A DNA stretch of 64,000 bases from Thunnus maccoyii (GCF_910596095.1 NC_056539.1:26372501-26436500); one strand, 5' to 3'; shown: positions 26,101 through 32,753, counted from the first letter of the stretch. The notes: generated from the sequence alone by a model not told the origin. Program-made: numbers and translations.

Positions 26101-29045
26101 GGCCGATGTCGAAGATGCTAACTATTTGAGTTAAAAAGGATTTAATGTTTCTATAGTCTTCAAGGCCAGTGCTCTCGTAGATCTCGACCAACAGCATGAT
26201 GTCAGCCTTGACTGTGCTCTCACACTGAAAACCTGGTGGAAAACAGAGGATTGTGGGATACAATACACAACAGACCAAATATAGAAGCATGACTAAGGCT
26301 GTGTCTGAAATCACTATATAGAGCAAAGTGCAGTCTATTTATCCTCCTCCTTTTATTTGAATGTCCAAATTCTGTGTGTGTAAATTTATCCACAATGGAA
26401 CAAAAAACTATGTAGTGTTCATGGCATGTACACTACTTTCTGCAAAAAAAATCCACAGTGCCATGCATTTTATTTTATAGATATAATAGACACAAAAATT
26501 AGCGGTGTGCAAGTCTACTGCTGACAGTAATTTGTGATGATTAGTGAGTGTCCAAAATCTGGATTTTCACTTGTCCATGCTAACATTAGCATATTCTATA
26601 AGTTATTGGTTTTGAGGATATTTGGTCATAAACCAAGCCCTCCTGCAGGATCAGAGGCATTCCAGGACCAGATGAGATACAACTACTCCCATTCTCTCTT
26701 TTTACCCATTGATTGGTGTTTATCTTCAGCCTGGAGTCCTGGAGAGAAAAATCAGAAAATTAATTATTTATTTTGGCACAGAGCTGTGAACCGAACAACA
26801 CTATGAGGCTTCCCAGCAGCTCAGAGATCATCTCAGTGAAGGGTTACTGCAAATCAATACAAAGTTGTTCTGAGTGATCACCTTTATCCTATGATGAAAC
26901 ATTTGTATCCTGATAAGAGTGGTCTCCTCCAGGATGACACGAGGGGTCACTGAATGGTTTGATGAGTATGAAAATGATATGAATCATACACTATGGCCTT
27001 TGCTGAAGCTCCCTTAGCTTAGCTTAGTTTAGCCTAGCTTAGTTTAGGCTAGATGAGTAGTAGTAGCTTCCATCTCCGCTTTTGACTCAAGTGGAATTCA
27101 TATGATTTTGTTTTCGTTAAGTTAAATACATAAATGCATTAAAATGTAAATTAATTAAACCTCTTTTAATTTAATTTCACAAATGGTTCATTAACAGACA
27201 GACACAGAGTCAATAAAATATAAACTGTAAATACAATAAAGTTAATTTTTCCCAAACAAAGAAAGCACAAACATGTTTTTGCAGATATAACATATTTCCC
27301 TCACGTTCCTGCAGATTGTGTAAAAGCAGACTGCAGTATGAAGTACTCTCGATTATTCTTGGGTGAAAGTAATCCTCGTAAAAAGACAAAAAGTGAAAGA
27401 ACAACAAACGCTGTCTCTCTTTGCCTGGTCAATCTGAAACTTTAAAACCTTTTTTCTTGACCTCACTGCTTCTACATTCTGCTTCTTCTTTGAAGAGCAG
27501 CAGATGAGATGAACACATGAAGACAAGTTCCACAGACACTTCATACAGAGTTAAAGGAAAATTATGGTTCATTAAAACTTGTATTTTTCTCACATGGTTT
27601 GTTTTCTGTCTGATCATCTAACTGCTCGTATTTCTGACCTATCAGATACCTGTCTTTTTAGTCACTGTGTTCACAGATCTCAGATATTAACTTGTTGAGT
27701 ACGCTGTTGTTATTACTAATACAAATGGTGGACAAACCCATGAAAATAAGCCAGAACTATGTTTAAGCACAACAGACCAGTTCATATAGAGTTAATGCAA
27801 CACAGCAGCTCAGTATGACTTCATTTCCCAGAAATCCTGTGCAGTAACATCACATAACCACTGTGCTATTTAAAGTCTGGATAAAACAACATTTTGAGAG
27901 TATCTAACTTCCATATCATAACCAAGCGGCAACCTCCAGGCTGAAAAATGAAGCCAACACAGAAGTGCCAAAAACTGCAGTTCTTTGAATGGCCACTTGA
28001 GTCTGGCTCCAAAAGCGAGTCAGTCCACATAGACCCCCATGTTAAAATGTCCAACTTTACAGCAGAAATAAACATGTTTACAGCGTGGTACAAAAAAACA
28101 GTTTTGGTCTCTATAGCTAATTTCCCTGTTCATGACAACTGTACGGGAGATGAATTTTTATATAACTCACCTGTTTAAATTTTATTAAGATTTGAAGTTA
28201 TGCATAATTAAGGGCGTGGCTGCTTTGAGTGACGGGTGGGTGCCGTCATAGGCAACTCCCTACCACAGTGACAATGTTGGTTAGGTAACATAACCATGGT
28301 GTAACCCCAGTTTCATAGAGTATAGAGGTAGCCGTAGCCGTAGCCGTTGCTATTTCCAGTGTGTTTTCAGTTCATGAAAGTTTATTGTAACATTTTGGTT
28401 GCCTAAAAAAGCCTTTCAAAGTTCAGTGTTTGGTTGTAATAAAAGACCCTCTAAGAAGTCGGATATTCAGTTTTTTCCAGTAAGTACATTTTGTTTTAAT
28501 AGATTTAAACCTGTTTTTCACTAGCAACAATTAGCATTAGCATTATGATAGTTAACCATAGTCTGTAAATGCACTGTGCTAATCAAGCTAGCAGCTAGCG
28601 TTAGGGTCAGCTCTACCCTCTCGTCCAAATATAGTTACTTCTGGCTCCACAAATCCAAGATGGCAATGGTAAAAATGCAAACTCGAGGAGTCCACAAACT
28701 AATGGGTGACATCACGGTGGCTATCCATTATTTTTTTCAATCTATGATCGTGACATATTTTCCGAGTGAAACAGGATACACAGGCGGGACATAACATTGG
28801 CAGGAATTTGATTTGAACATTGAAAAGTGGGCATGTCATAATGAAACTTAGCTCTGTGCCACCAAAAGTTGAAGATTGATGGATGGATGTCATGATATTT
28901 GGTTGGTTCAAGGCTATGTAAGCAAACATTGTATTTTGTATTACAGGAAAACATGATTGGATTTTGATATAAGAATAAACTGATTTTTTTGTATTTTTTG
29001 GCATATATTGTTAAATAGATACACAATATAATAATAATAATAATA

Positions 29046-29078
<33 letters not shown>

Positions 29079-30041
29079 TTATTTGTATAGCACCTTTCAT
29101 ACAAAAAAATGCGTAAAAAGTGTTTTAAAACAAAATAATTTACAGGCACCAAGTGCTTCATAATGAATAAAGACATGAAATGAACATAAGAACATGTAGG
29201 CCTAATTGTAGATCAGATAGAAATAAAACCCACTCGATTATAATAATAAACATAGGATAAAGTAAAGTGAAAATAGAATACATAGAATACGTACTTCAGT
29301 GGTGGTAATTTGAGACTTAATAACCAAAAACTCAGAAAGTATTTCGCCATGTGTACACAATCTATAAATCAGCACCCAGGTCTCTGAAGCCATAAGCATA
29401 ACGGATGGTACCTCCCTTTGCCCAGTGGACACAGACTCAGACTTGAATAACCGAAATAAGCCCCTCACAGGTTAAACCTCACTGTGGGTGTTGTGTTTGG
29501 CGCAACCCAAAGCTGTCCTGGAAAAAAAACACCCTTACTGGCGCTGTGAGGATTAAAAAACACACCACAGTCTCTTTTCTCAAACCTACCAAACACTGAC
29601 CTCAGTACCTATATATCATATATGATACATAGAAACAAATATGACTGCAGATGTGATCTAAAAGGGTTAAAAGGGCATTTTTCATTTTATCTTGATTTTA
29701 AGGATTGACAAAACTCAAGTCCCCATAACGTAAATCATTACATCATCACAGTATCTGACGACTGCATTTATGTCATCAAAATTCAACTTAATACAACTTA
29801 CATGTAAACACAGTCATTAAACTCTGTGGAAAGAACCGATGTGAAACTATCAGGACTGAACTGAAGATACTTCACTACTTTTTACTGATAAAGTTTACAT
29901 TCAGTGAAGTTTTGGATGCAGGATTTTGACTTAGATTCAGTATTTTTACAAAGGGGATTTGTGTCTTTCACACATTCATCATTAAAGCAGAGTCCTACCT
30001 GAGCTCCACAGCAACACCAACACCATCAGCAGGTGATCCAT
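3053..30041 (-). CDS. Predicted vWA-SRCR(x8)-Ig transmembrane receptor, 18 coding exons
   Basis: This is the gene-level entry; each exon is listed separately. The exons sum to 3558 bases, exactly 1186 codons including the stop. All internal junctions are phase 1 until the transmembrane exon, which ends in phase 0. The order is signal peptide (about residues 1-14), vWA (about 15-205), eight group-B-like SRCR domains (about 206-998), an Ig-like domain (about 999-1108), a membrane helix and a 49-residue tail. SRCR proteins of the CD163/WC1/CD5/CD6 type bind microbes or cell-surface ligands, so a leukocyte or epithelial surface receptor is a reasonable inference, but the ligand is unknown. A collagen-type vWA in front of an SRCR array is unusual, and I cannot assign an orthologue. 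The symmetric phase-1 exons explain easy domain gain and loss. A further phase-1 exon could be missed without breaking frame, and alternative splicing is possible. Confidence 0.85.
3323..3405 (-). CDS. Receptor exon 17: transmembrane helix
   Basis: The exon encodes DPTDHIIRLVVLLVTL and PLVVTAIFFIFK. The middle is about 20 hydrophobic residues followed by Lys, a single-pass membrane anchor with the N-terminal part outside. It enters in phase 1 and leaves in phase 0 (AAG/GTACTG). Confidence 0.8.
3936..4265 (-). CDS. Receptor exon 16: Ig-like domain
   Basis: The exon encodes about 110 residues from DLLVQPIISLSS to RVLFLTVQ. Cysteines in NFTISCSIQ and GNYSCVYN, with the D..HQGNYSC signature of an Ig-fold F strand, mark a C2/I-type Ig domain. 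Four N-glycosylation sequons are visible (NFT, NYT, NYS, NFS). The acceptor is TTTGCAG and the donor CCAAG/GTAAGC, phase 1. A tandem copy of about 40 bases just upstream (4,266-4,310) contains a decayed second acceptor (TTTACAT in place of TTTGCAG). Confidence 0.88.
4266..6015. other. Intron between S8 and the Ig exon
   Basis: This holds the Tigger-like element (4,918-5,979) and a block at 4,680-4,915 paralogous to 16,620-16,860. The frame at 4,647-4,889 on the minus strand is repeated in part at 16,443-16,841. It is intronic duplication, not an exon: no cysteine pattern or phase-1 splice pair fits. Confidence 0.6.
4918..5979. mobile_element. Tigger/pogo-like DNA transposon remnant
   Basis: Both ends carry CAGTGGAAACYGCTTA inverted repeats (left CAGTGGAAACCGCTTATAG, right complement CAGTGGAAACTGCTTAAG), flanked by a TA duplication at 4,916-4,917 and 5,980-5,981. 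On the minus strand near 5,125-5,220 a remnant frame reads LLEAYDKLPKMSQRDIAAKQ, resembling the N-terminal helix-turn-helix of Tigger transposases. The related intron at about 17,090-17,110 has the undisturbed target AAAATATTACTGTCATAG. A (GA)n run lies at 5,522-5,540. There is no intact transposase. Confidence 0.85.
6016..6300 (-). CDS. Receptor exon 15: SRCR domain S8 (6-cysteine form, uninterrupted)
   Basis: The domain runs from EPVRLMGGASRCAG to IMELTCSG on one 285-base exon. C1, C3, C4, C5, C6 and C8 are present; C2 and C7 are absent. The stretch TGTGCAGGTACACTGG is continuous, so this is a second copy without the transposon-derived intron. Confidence 0.92.
6390..6695 (-). CDS. Receptor exon 14: SRCR domain S7 (8-cysteine form)
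   Basis: The domain runs from ESVRLVSGTSLCSG to AVRLTCSG with all eight cysteines, although C4 sits in LNCG rather than LGCG. It is 306 bases, phase 1 to phase 1, with a (CT)nCCAG acceptor and a CTCAG/GTAGAAG donor. Confidence 0.92.
6696..7860. repeat. Duplicated intron unit between S6 and S7
   Basis: The unit starts with GAGAGAGAGGATTTACAATT at the S7 side and ends with ATGAGGCCCAATGTCTGGAG at the S6 side. Equivalent blocks occur in the S4-S5 intron (9,700-10,140, 10,590-10,690, 13,085-13,260) and the S2-S3 intron (14,995-15,730). Shared introns show that the array was copied as SRCR pairs with the intervening DNA. An embedded repeat (about 7,140-7,860) with GTGAATTCACAAAAGGATTG and TAAGAACATATTGATGAATC is probably an older mobile element. 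Confidence 0.8.
7885..8130 (-). CDS. Receptor exon 13: remainder of SRCR domain S6 (6-cysteine form)
   Basis: The exon starts GTACACTGGAAG after a CTATATACAG acceptor. It encodes TLEVKKVEWRPVSEFFW through ILEITCSG. C2 and C7 are missing as in S2, S4 and S8. Exons 12 and 13 total 285 bases, the same as the uninterrupted S8 exon. Confidence 0.9.
8136..9254. mobile_element. hAT-like inverted-repeat element forming the intron inside SRCR S6
   Basis: The element is flanked by an 8-base duplication, TACCTGTA (8,128-8,135) and TACCTGCA (9,255-9,262), one mismatch apart. It has terminal inverted repeats: TATAGAGGGTTTTAAGGG on the left and the complement of TGGAAAGTTTTAAGGGG on the right. The arms are AT-rich (TTTA/TAAA and TA repeats) and largely inverted copies of each other. 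An inner pair begins ACTTGCTGCAGC and ends CTGCAGCAAGTTAC, around a unique core of about 300 bases. An 8-bp duplication is the mark of hAT transposition. No transposase is recognisable, so it is non-autonomous. Confidence 0.85.
8964..9032. repeat. (TA)n microsatellite in the S6 element
   Basis: An uninterrupted TA dinucleotide run of about 68 bases in the right arm of the intron element, absent from the S4 copy. A shorter TA/TG run at 8,158-8,222 sits in the left arm. Such palindromic tracts expand easily and make assembly unreliable here. Confidence 0.9.
9258..9296 (-). CDS. Receptor exon 12: first 13 codons of SRCR domain S6
   Basis: A 39-base mini-exon with the same limits as exon 9, encoding EPVRLVGGASSCA plus one base. 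It ends CTGTGCAG, followed by GTATGGAAAG at the edge of the inserted element. Confidence 0.85.
9391..9696 (-). CDS. Receptor exon 11: SRCR domain S5 (8-cysteine form)
   Basis: The domain runs from DPVRLVIGTSLCSG to AVGLTCSG with all eight cysteines. The acceptor is TTTCTCTCCAG and the donor CTCAG/GTAGAAG, phase 1 to phase 1, 306 bases like S3 and S7. Confidence 0.92.
9697..13294. repeat. Duplicated intron unit between S4 and S5, enlarged by insertions
   Basis: The S5-side block (9,700-10,140) matches 6,700-7,140 and 14,995-15,420. The stretch 10,570-10,690 matches 7,440-7,560, and 13,085-13,260 matches 7,690-7,860. Between them, about 10,700-13,000 holds extra DNA including the LTR-like repeats. 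No further exon with SRCR, vWA or Ig features was found. Confidence 0.75.
11630..12605. repeat. Two direct repeats of about 250-430 bases, LTR-like
   Basis: Blocks at about 11,665-11,930 and 12,155-12,600 share GAGTCAGGAGGATTCAAAAT, CAATTTATTAACAAAA, GGCAAAAGCTAAAGCATAGC and GAGAGAGGACAAT, in the same order. The second copy has about 170 extra bases. TTATGACCCTCAGCAGCTC precedes the second copy. The layout recalls two long terminal repeats or a tandemly duplicated solo LTR, but I see no primer-binding site or coding region between them. It lies within the intron between S3 and S2-type exons' duplicated unit, only in the S5-S4 intron. Confidence 0.5.
13295..13555 (-). CDS. Receptor exon 10: remainder of SRCR domain S4 (6-cysteine form)
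   Basis: The exon begins GTACACTGGAG after a CTCTCCATGCAG acceptor and completes the split glycine codon. It encodes TLELKQIVENSGVEWKPVSE through VVEITCSG. C3, C4, C5, C6 and C8 are present; C2 and C7 are absent. Relative to S6 it has a five-residue in-frame addition (about IVENS) before VEW. Exons 9 and 10 total 300 bases. Confidence 0.9.
13561..14549. mobile_element. hAT-like inverted-repeat element forming the intron inside SRCR S4
   Basis: The element is flanked by a perfect 8-base duplication TACCTGCA at 13,553-13,560 and 14,550-14,557. The terminal inverted repeats are TGGAGAGGGTTTTAAGG and the complement of the other end, TGGAGGGTTTTAAGGG. It has the same internal plan and related sequence as the S6 element, at the same codon, so the two are duplicates of one insertion. 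It carries (TG)n near 13,697-13,721 and lacks the long (TA)n of the S6 copy. Confidence 0.85.
14553..14591 (-). CDS. Receptor exon 9: first 13 codons of SRCR domain S4
   Basis: This 39-base mini-exon encodes EPFRLVGRASRCA plus the first base of the next codon (Gly), including C1. It ends at TGTGCAG, followed by GTATGGAGG. In S2 and S8 the same codons run straight on into the rest of the domain. The donor lies inside the 8-bp target-site duplication of the inserted element. Confidence 0.85.
14686..14991 (-). CDS. Receptor exon 8: SRCR domain S3 (8-cysteine form)
   Basis: The domain runs from ESVRLVSGTSLCSG to AVGLTCSG with all eight group-B cysteines. The acceptor has a (CT)n tract ending CCAG and the donor is CTCAG/GTAGAAG, phase 1. 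It is very close to S5 and S7, consistent with recent tandem duplication. Confidence 0.92.
14992..17133. repeat. Duplicated intron unit between S2 and S3
   Basis: The stretch 14,995-15,730 matches the equivalent blocks beside S5 and S7, and 15,890-16,000 matches 10,230-10,360. The block 16,620-16,860 instead matches 4,680-4,915 in the S8-Ig intron, so both ends of the 6-cysteine exons carry paralogous intron sequence. A (CT)n run lies at 15,781-15,801. I found no coding exon. Confidence 0.75.
16835..17111. repeat. About 50-base direct repeats flanking a 180-base insert
   Basis: GAAACCACCAACTATCACGG..CAGAGGAAGGAAAATATTACTGTCATA near 16,829-16,879 recurs as GAAACCACAGACCATCACTG..CAGAGGAAGGAAAATATTACTGTCATA near 17,060-17,110. 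The DNA between them contains TTTCACACATGCACTGCAAC and a partly inverted GAATGTAAATGTCCG. It looks like a local tandem duplication with an inserted short element. Confidence 0.55.
17134..17415 (-). CDS. Receptor exon 7: SRCR domain S2 (6-cysteine form, uninterrupted)
   Basis: The domain runs from VHVRLVGGARRCAG to IVELTCSG on a single phase-1 exon. Cysteines C1, C3, C4, C5, C6 and C8 are present. The C2 position is VSTSFS and the C7 region is SSLSSS. The TGTGCAGGTACACTGG stretch near its start is intact here and is the site where S4 and S6 carry a transposon, so this exon shows the pre-insertion state. Confidence 0.92.
17510..17818 (-). CDS. Receptor exon 6: SRCR domain S1 (8-cysteine form)
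   Basis: A complete SRCR domain on one phase-1 exon, running from VPVRLVSGTSLCSG to AVGLTCLG. All eight cysteines of a group-B SRCR domain are present (in SLCSG, SMCEAD, VACREL, LGCG, LRCGG, LHCGR, STCSS, LTC). It has one extra residue relative to S3, S5 and S7 (EEVIEAP against EEVEAP). The donor follows CTTAG. Confidence 0.92.
17819..19702. other. Intron between the vWA domain and S1
   Basis: No exon was found. A short CTCCTCCTCCTCCTC run is at 18,213-18,229. The stretch around 17,940-18,120 (AGCTTCCCCAAAATTATCAG, AATGCATACTGG) may be a repeat but I could not name it. Confidence 0.5.
19703..19843 (-). CDS. Receptor exon 5: vWA domain part 4
   Basis: The exon encodes VKNVNETQLRAIASDP, then HMYSVSDLSFLLDIVDNLTI and NLCNSASG. 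This closes the vWA fold; the ending NLCNS matches the C-terminal edge of collagen XII/XIV-type vWA domains, whose cysteine pairs with one near the N-terminus (here in FQCES). The borders are TCTCAG/GTG and CCTCAG/GTAGGC, phase 1. Two N-glycosylation sequons (NET, NLT) are present. Confidence 0.85.
19895..20040. repeat. Fish retroposon tail-like repeat
   Basis: GCAAGTTTATTTGTATAGCA followed by CATTTCAACAACAAGGCAAT and TCAAAGTGCTTTACAT is a widespread teleost SINE/LINE-tail motif. A weaker copy (TTTATTTGTATAGCACCTTT) is at 29,080-29,100. Confidence 0.6.
20240..21400 (+). mobile_element. LINE reverse-transcriptase fragment with 3' tail
   Basis: Broken reading frames on the plus strand show QFGFRPNHSTKTA near 20,240-20,275, then ITQWFDKSCLNLNV near 20,375 and later SFESFRLYSNL near 20,780 and TAFGQSAF near 20,940. 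These are conserved blocks of CR1/L2/Rex-type reverse transcriptases. The catalytic YxDD centre is deleted between the first two blocks. A 3' tail with ACTAGCTATGAGCTAATTAT (about 21,340) follows. Stops and frameshifts show it is dead. Confidence 0.7.
21750..21911 (-). CDS. Receptor exon 4: vWA domain part 3
   Basis: The exon begins GRTLNLVLNYNFKSEFGMR and continues QKIGILISDADAKD to SSIEVYTIG. GILI(T/S)D is the vWA strand carrying the third metal-binding aspartate, which is kept here. I(E/K)(V/L)Y.IG is the following core strand. The borders are CATACAG/GA and ATTG/GTGATTG, phase 1. Confidence 0.85.
21912..24055. other. Intron between vWA exons 3 and 4
   Basis: No coding exon was found. A (GTT)n then (ATT)n microsatellite lies at 23,090-23,143. 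The rest is AT-rich unique-looking sequence. Confidence 0.5.
23090..23143. repeat. (GTT)n/(ATT)n microsatellite
   Basis: About eleven GTT units followed by six ATT units, in a receptor intron. Confidence 0.9.
24056..24175 (-). CDS. Receptor exon 3: vWA domain part 2
   Basis: The exon encodes LYQYNSDSTIDWHLNTHLTK and then QSLLKAIDNLQQRESRSIL. This matches the second strand and helix of collagen-type vWA domains, where LNTH(L/S)TK..LL.AI..L is typical. The acceptor is TTTCTGCAG and the donor TTAG/GTGATT, phase 1 to phase 1. The usual GNTLTG stretch carrying the MIDAS threonine appears as RSILG, so that ligand also seems lost. Confidence 0.85.
24514..24932. mobile_element. Harbinger-like miniature inverted-repeat element
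   Basis: Terminal inverted repeats GGCTGGAGATATAC and GTATATCTCCAGCC are perfect over 14 bases, flanked by the trinucleotide TAA on both sides (24,511-24,513 and 24,933-24,935). A 3-bp TWA duplication is typical of PIF/Harbinger elements. The 419-base interior has no transposase. It lies in the intron between receptor exons 2 and 3. Confidence 0.75.
26083..26232 (-). CDS. Receptor exon 2: vWA domain part 1
   Basis: The exon encodes GFQCESTVKADIMLLVEIYE and continues to FDIGPDKVQIG, flanked by a TTTTCCACCAG acceptor and an ATAG/GTAATA donor in phase 1. Strand beta-1 of a vWA domain usually ends in a DxSxS metal-binding motif (LVDGSWS in collagen XII/XIV-like domains). Here the equivalent stretch reads LVEIYES, so the metal site looks degenerate. 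FDIGPDKVQIG is close to the collagen XII/XIV-type vWA consensus. Confidence 0.85.
27890..28800. repeat. Common percomorph interspersed repeat
   Basis: AAGCGGCAACCTCCAGGCTG, AAAAACTGCAGTTCTTTGAA, ACTTTACAGCAGAAATAAAC, AATTAAGGGCGTGGC, CCAAGATGGCAATGG and AATGGGTGACATCACGGTGG are phrases of a very common fish repeat family. I cannot place it firmly in a class. The small frames inside it are not genes. Confidence 0.55.
29023..29079. repeat. (AAT)n/(ATT)n inverted microsatellite
   Basis: Several ATA/AAT units run into about twelve ATT units, forming a potential hairpin, directly before a retroposon tail in intron 1 of the receptor. Confidence 0.85.
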
Positions 30042-30125
30042 GACTAGGTAGACCATCTGTCCAACTATGACGGACTCACCAGCTCTCCTCTGCTAATAAC
30101 ATGTTCTGTTTCCTCTTATCTCCTC
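29800..30125. repeat. Receptor first-exon region, parent of two upstream copies
   Basis: AACTCTGTGGAAAGAACCGA through TTTTTACAAAGGGG and the signal-peptide exon up to GTTTCCTCTTATCTC recur at about 34,575-34,870 and, from TAGTATTTTTAC onwards, at 32,697-32,880. This block is the functional-looking copy because it keeps the reading frame, the strong splice donor and a TATA-like box upstream. Confidence 0.75.
29999..30041 (-). CDS. Receptor exon 1: signal peptide
   Basis: This exon encodes MDHLLMVLVLLWSS plus one base of the next codon, then a good donor (CAG followed by GTAGGA). The short run of Leu, Val and Met is a typical signal-peptide core. The start was chosen because it opens this core and because phase 1 matches the acceptor of the vWA exon at 26,232. 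Two degenerate copies of the same exon lie further upstream at 32.75 and 34.76 kb. Confidence 0.75.
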
Positions 30126-30275
30126 TTATCTTCTTCTGCTGCCTGCTTTCTCACAGTGCAGAGTGCAGATGCTTTTCTGCTTGCTCTCATTTCTGCTTAC
30201 ATTTTTCTGCTGATATTCTTCTTTTTCTTCTGCGATACATGAGCAGTGGCTCCTGGACACTTATAAATCACTGGG
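30085..30275 (-). promoter_or_regulatory. Possible promoter/5' UTR of the receptor gene
   Basis: On the minus strand a TATAAG-like box lies near 30,260-30,267, about 220 bases before the start codon. Nearer the gene, around 30,100-30,125, are a GATAAG and an AGAGGAA motif, the kinds of sites used by GATA and ETS/PU.1 factors in blood cells. The motif block is kept in the two extra copies of this exon, but similarity stops before the TATA-like box. Function is inferred from motifs only. Confidence 0.3.
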
Positions 30276-30348
30276 ACTAATATTTTTTTTGTAGATGTAG
30301 CAGGCTATTAGCTATATTTCAACATTTTTATGACCTCCTCAGTACGAC

Positions 30349-32695
30349 ATGAGTGAGGCCTACCAGCAGCATAAGCCTGTACTGAAGTTATTAGAAACGT
30401 GGCACTTAGGTAAAGCTAATTTGCAGCAAGATGCCTCCCTTCTCCACGGACGACTACCACAAACTTTTACAGAAGATTACAGTGCTGGAAACCAAAATTC
30501 ACCGGTTAGAAGTGAACGTGGAAGTGAATGAACTATGTGGGAATGATACCACCTTACCATGGACTCAAATAATAATAATAAGATAATAAATCTACAAGTG
30601 GTAGCCCTCCCTGGAACTCTCTTGGATTAAAGCCTAAGAGTAAATAATTTCCTGGGAAATTGGGAGGATGAGTAACAGGCAGAGCCCAGTGCCCTGAGAT
30701 TTGTGACATGACTGGATGGCCTGCACTATCATCCAGGCAGAGTGCCTCTTCAACCCCTGTTCTTAGTAGGACACAGCCATGGACAGCTGCGAAAGGGAGA
30801 ACTAACAACAAACCTCCCCAACAACCGAGGGTGCAACTGGAGAACAGATTTGCTCTACTGCTGCAGGACCCTGGATCTCCGTCTGATGACCTGGATAACC
30901 TCTCATCTTCACACAGCAGGGTAAGAACTGAGAGTAAATCTGAAAATAAAAGGCTACAGGGAAAGCTAACGACTGGGCCTCAAACTCTGATTTTGGGTGA
31001 CTGTGCTATAAAAGATTTACTGCATGTGCAGTAAAAACACCAAAATACTCTGCTTTCCCAAGGACATGGTCTCTGACATGACTGAGAGAATCCTGCATAT
31101 CATGGCTGCACATCCAAATGTGAAAAACATCATACTGCACATAGGGACCAATGATGTTGTGAAACAACAGGTGAGGTGCTGAAACGAGACTTTAGTGATC
31201 TGTTGAACACAGTCAGCTCTCTGAATGCTGAGGTGTTTTATCAGTGGCCCTCTTCCACCAATCAGAAAAGTAGTTGAGAGGTTCAGCAAATTGTTGGCAC
31301 TGAACACATGGCTTTCAACAGAATGTACTGTCCCTTCACTGCACTTCATTGACAATTTCAACTTTTTTTGGGACCGCAGACATCTTTTTAAGGCAGATGG
31401 ACTTTTCCTTAACAAGTCAGGAGTAAAATTGTTCATCTCTAACTTATTTTACTTCCTGCGTCACCAATCTGCTCCTTCTGCTAAGGTCAAGAGACAAGAG
31501 GAATCAAAACAAGAAGACATAACAAAACACGGCAGAAACCTTGAAAGAGAGCCACCTCAGCCTCTGCCTGAAGAGAGCTTTAAACATGACCGTCATCAGA
31601 GTCGAGAGGAGGAGACTCCACCCCCCTCACCAACATCTACCTTTGAGGATTCACCCCCTTCACCTCCTTCACCCCCTTCACCCCCCCAAACCCCATCCAG
31701 GTCACTCTCTTCTCCAGTCACCCTTTCTCCCTCCTCCCCCCTCTTGGAGTTCACTGACCAGATGAAGGAGCTGGTCACTGCAGGGACCAAACTTACACCC
31801 CACCCTACTCCCATTTTCTCTCCCCTAAACCCGTCCACCTCCACCGATGGCTTTAAGTCCTCGACCAGTCTCAACACATTCATCATAGTTACAGGCTGCA
31901 AGGCTAATGGCACTCATGTCAGAGAGTGCTATCTCCATGCACACAAATGTTCAAACAGAGGTAATCACAAAACGGTATATCACTGAAAACACCAGTGAAA
32001 TATTAATTCAGACTTTCTCTTCCACACCCGCCCTCTGTTGAGTCTCGGTCAATGAGCTTTTAGATAATTTCAGCTCTAAAATTACGAATGTTATTGATGC
32101 CATTGCACCCACTAAGGTGAAGGCTGTCTCTGGTGAGAAAAGATCTCCATGGAGAAATGCCATACTGGTCAAAATGGAAAAAAGAGAGTGTCAAAGAGCT
32201 GAACGCAGGTGGCGAAAAACAAATCTCAAGGTTCATTATGACATCTATAAAGAGAGACTTCACATTTATAATTTGGAACTGAGAAATGCAAGGCGGTCCT
32301 TCTTTTCTGACATCATTACCAAAAATAATAATAATGCACGTGCCTTATTTGCTACTGTCGACAGGCTAACAAACCCTCCTTTGTCAGTAGCCCCTGAACT
32401 TTTATCCACCAAGGCTTGCAATGAATTTGCCTCCTTTTTCACTGATAAAATTTAGAAAATCAGACAAGCAGTCAGTGCCTCCATATCAGGTGCAGGATAT
32501 GCGTTGTCCCTGTGTCCACTTAAAATCAATTTGAGTAGTATGACACAATTCCATCTGATCAACCATAAAAATCTTGAGGACATTATACAACATCTGAAAT
32601 TTTTTAACCTCTCATCTTCACACAGCAGGGTAAGAACTGAGAGTAAATCTGAAAATAAAAGGCTACAGGAAAGGCTAACAACTGGGCCTCAATAG
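30349..32695 (+). mobile_element. Degenerate LINE: SGNH-type ORF1 joined to part of ORF2
   Basis: On the plus strand, 30,700-31,020 gives RTQPWTAAKGRTNN, PRVQLENRFALL and TLILGDCAIKD. After a frameshift come NIILHIGTND-like residues (31,125-31,155) and FIDNFNFFWDRRHLFKADG near 31,350-31,400. This is the SGNH/esterase-like ORF1 of some fish LINEs; the last block has DGLF where the family usually has DGLH. A Pro/Ser-rich linker (31,600-31,740) follows. Then KRSPWRNAILVKMEKRECQR (about 32,136-32,195) and ARALFATVDRLTNPPLS match the ORF2 stretch between endonuclease and reverse transcriptase. The endonuclease is essentially missing. At 32,605-32,695 a piece of ORF1 (from 30,900) is repeated. Confidence 0.75.
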
Positions 32696-32753
32696 TATTT
32701 TTACAAAGGGGTTTTGAATCTTTTACACATACATCATTAAAGCAGAGTCCCAC

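Larger units (their letters stand above)
26233..29998. other. Intron 1 of the receptor gene
   Basis: This 3.8-kb intron contains AGCTTAG-type short repeats (27,010-27,050), the teleost repeat at 27,890-28,800, an (ATT)n run at 29,023-29,079 with a retroposon tail, and a stretch near 26,295-26,530 beginning GGCTGTGTCTGAAATCACTA that recalls a fish hAT-like element. No exon was recognised. Confidence 0.5.

Noticed and set aside
28742..29176. Minus-strand frame with a poly-isoleucine run
   Set aside because: The isoleucines come from the (ATT)n repeat and the remainder from a retroposon tail.
31225..31986. 253-residue plus-strand frame considered as a host gene
   Set aside because: Its first part is the last SGNH block of a LINE ORF1 and the rest a Pro/Ser-rich linker; flanking frames are LINE ORF2, so it is transposon-derived.
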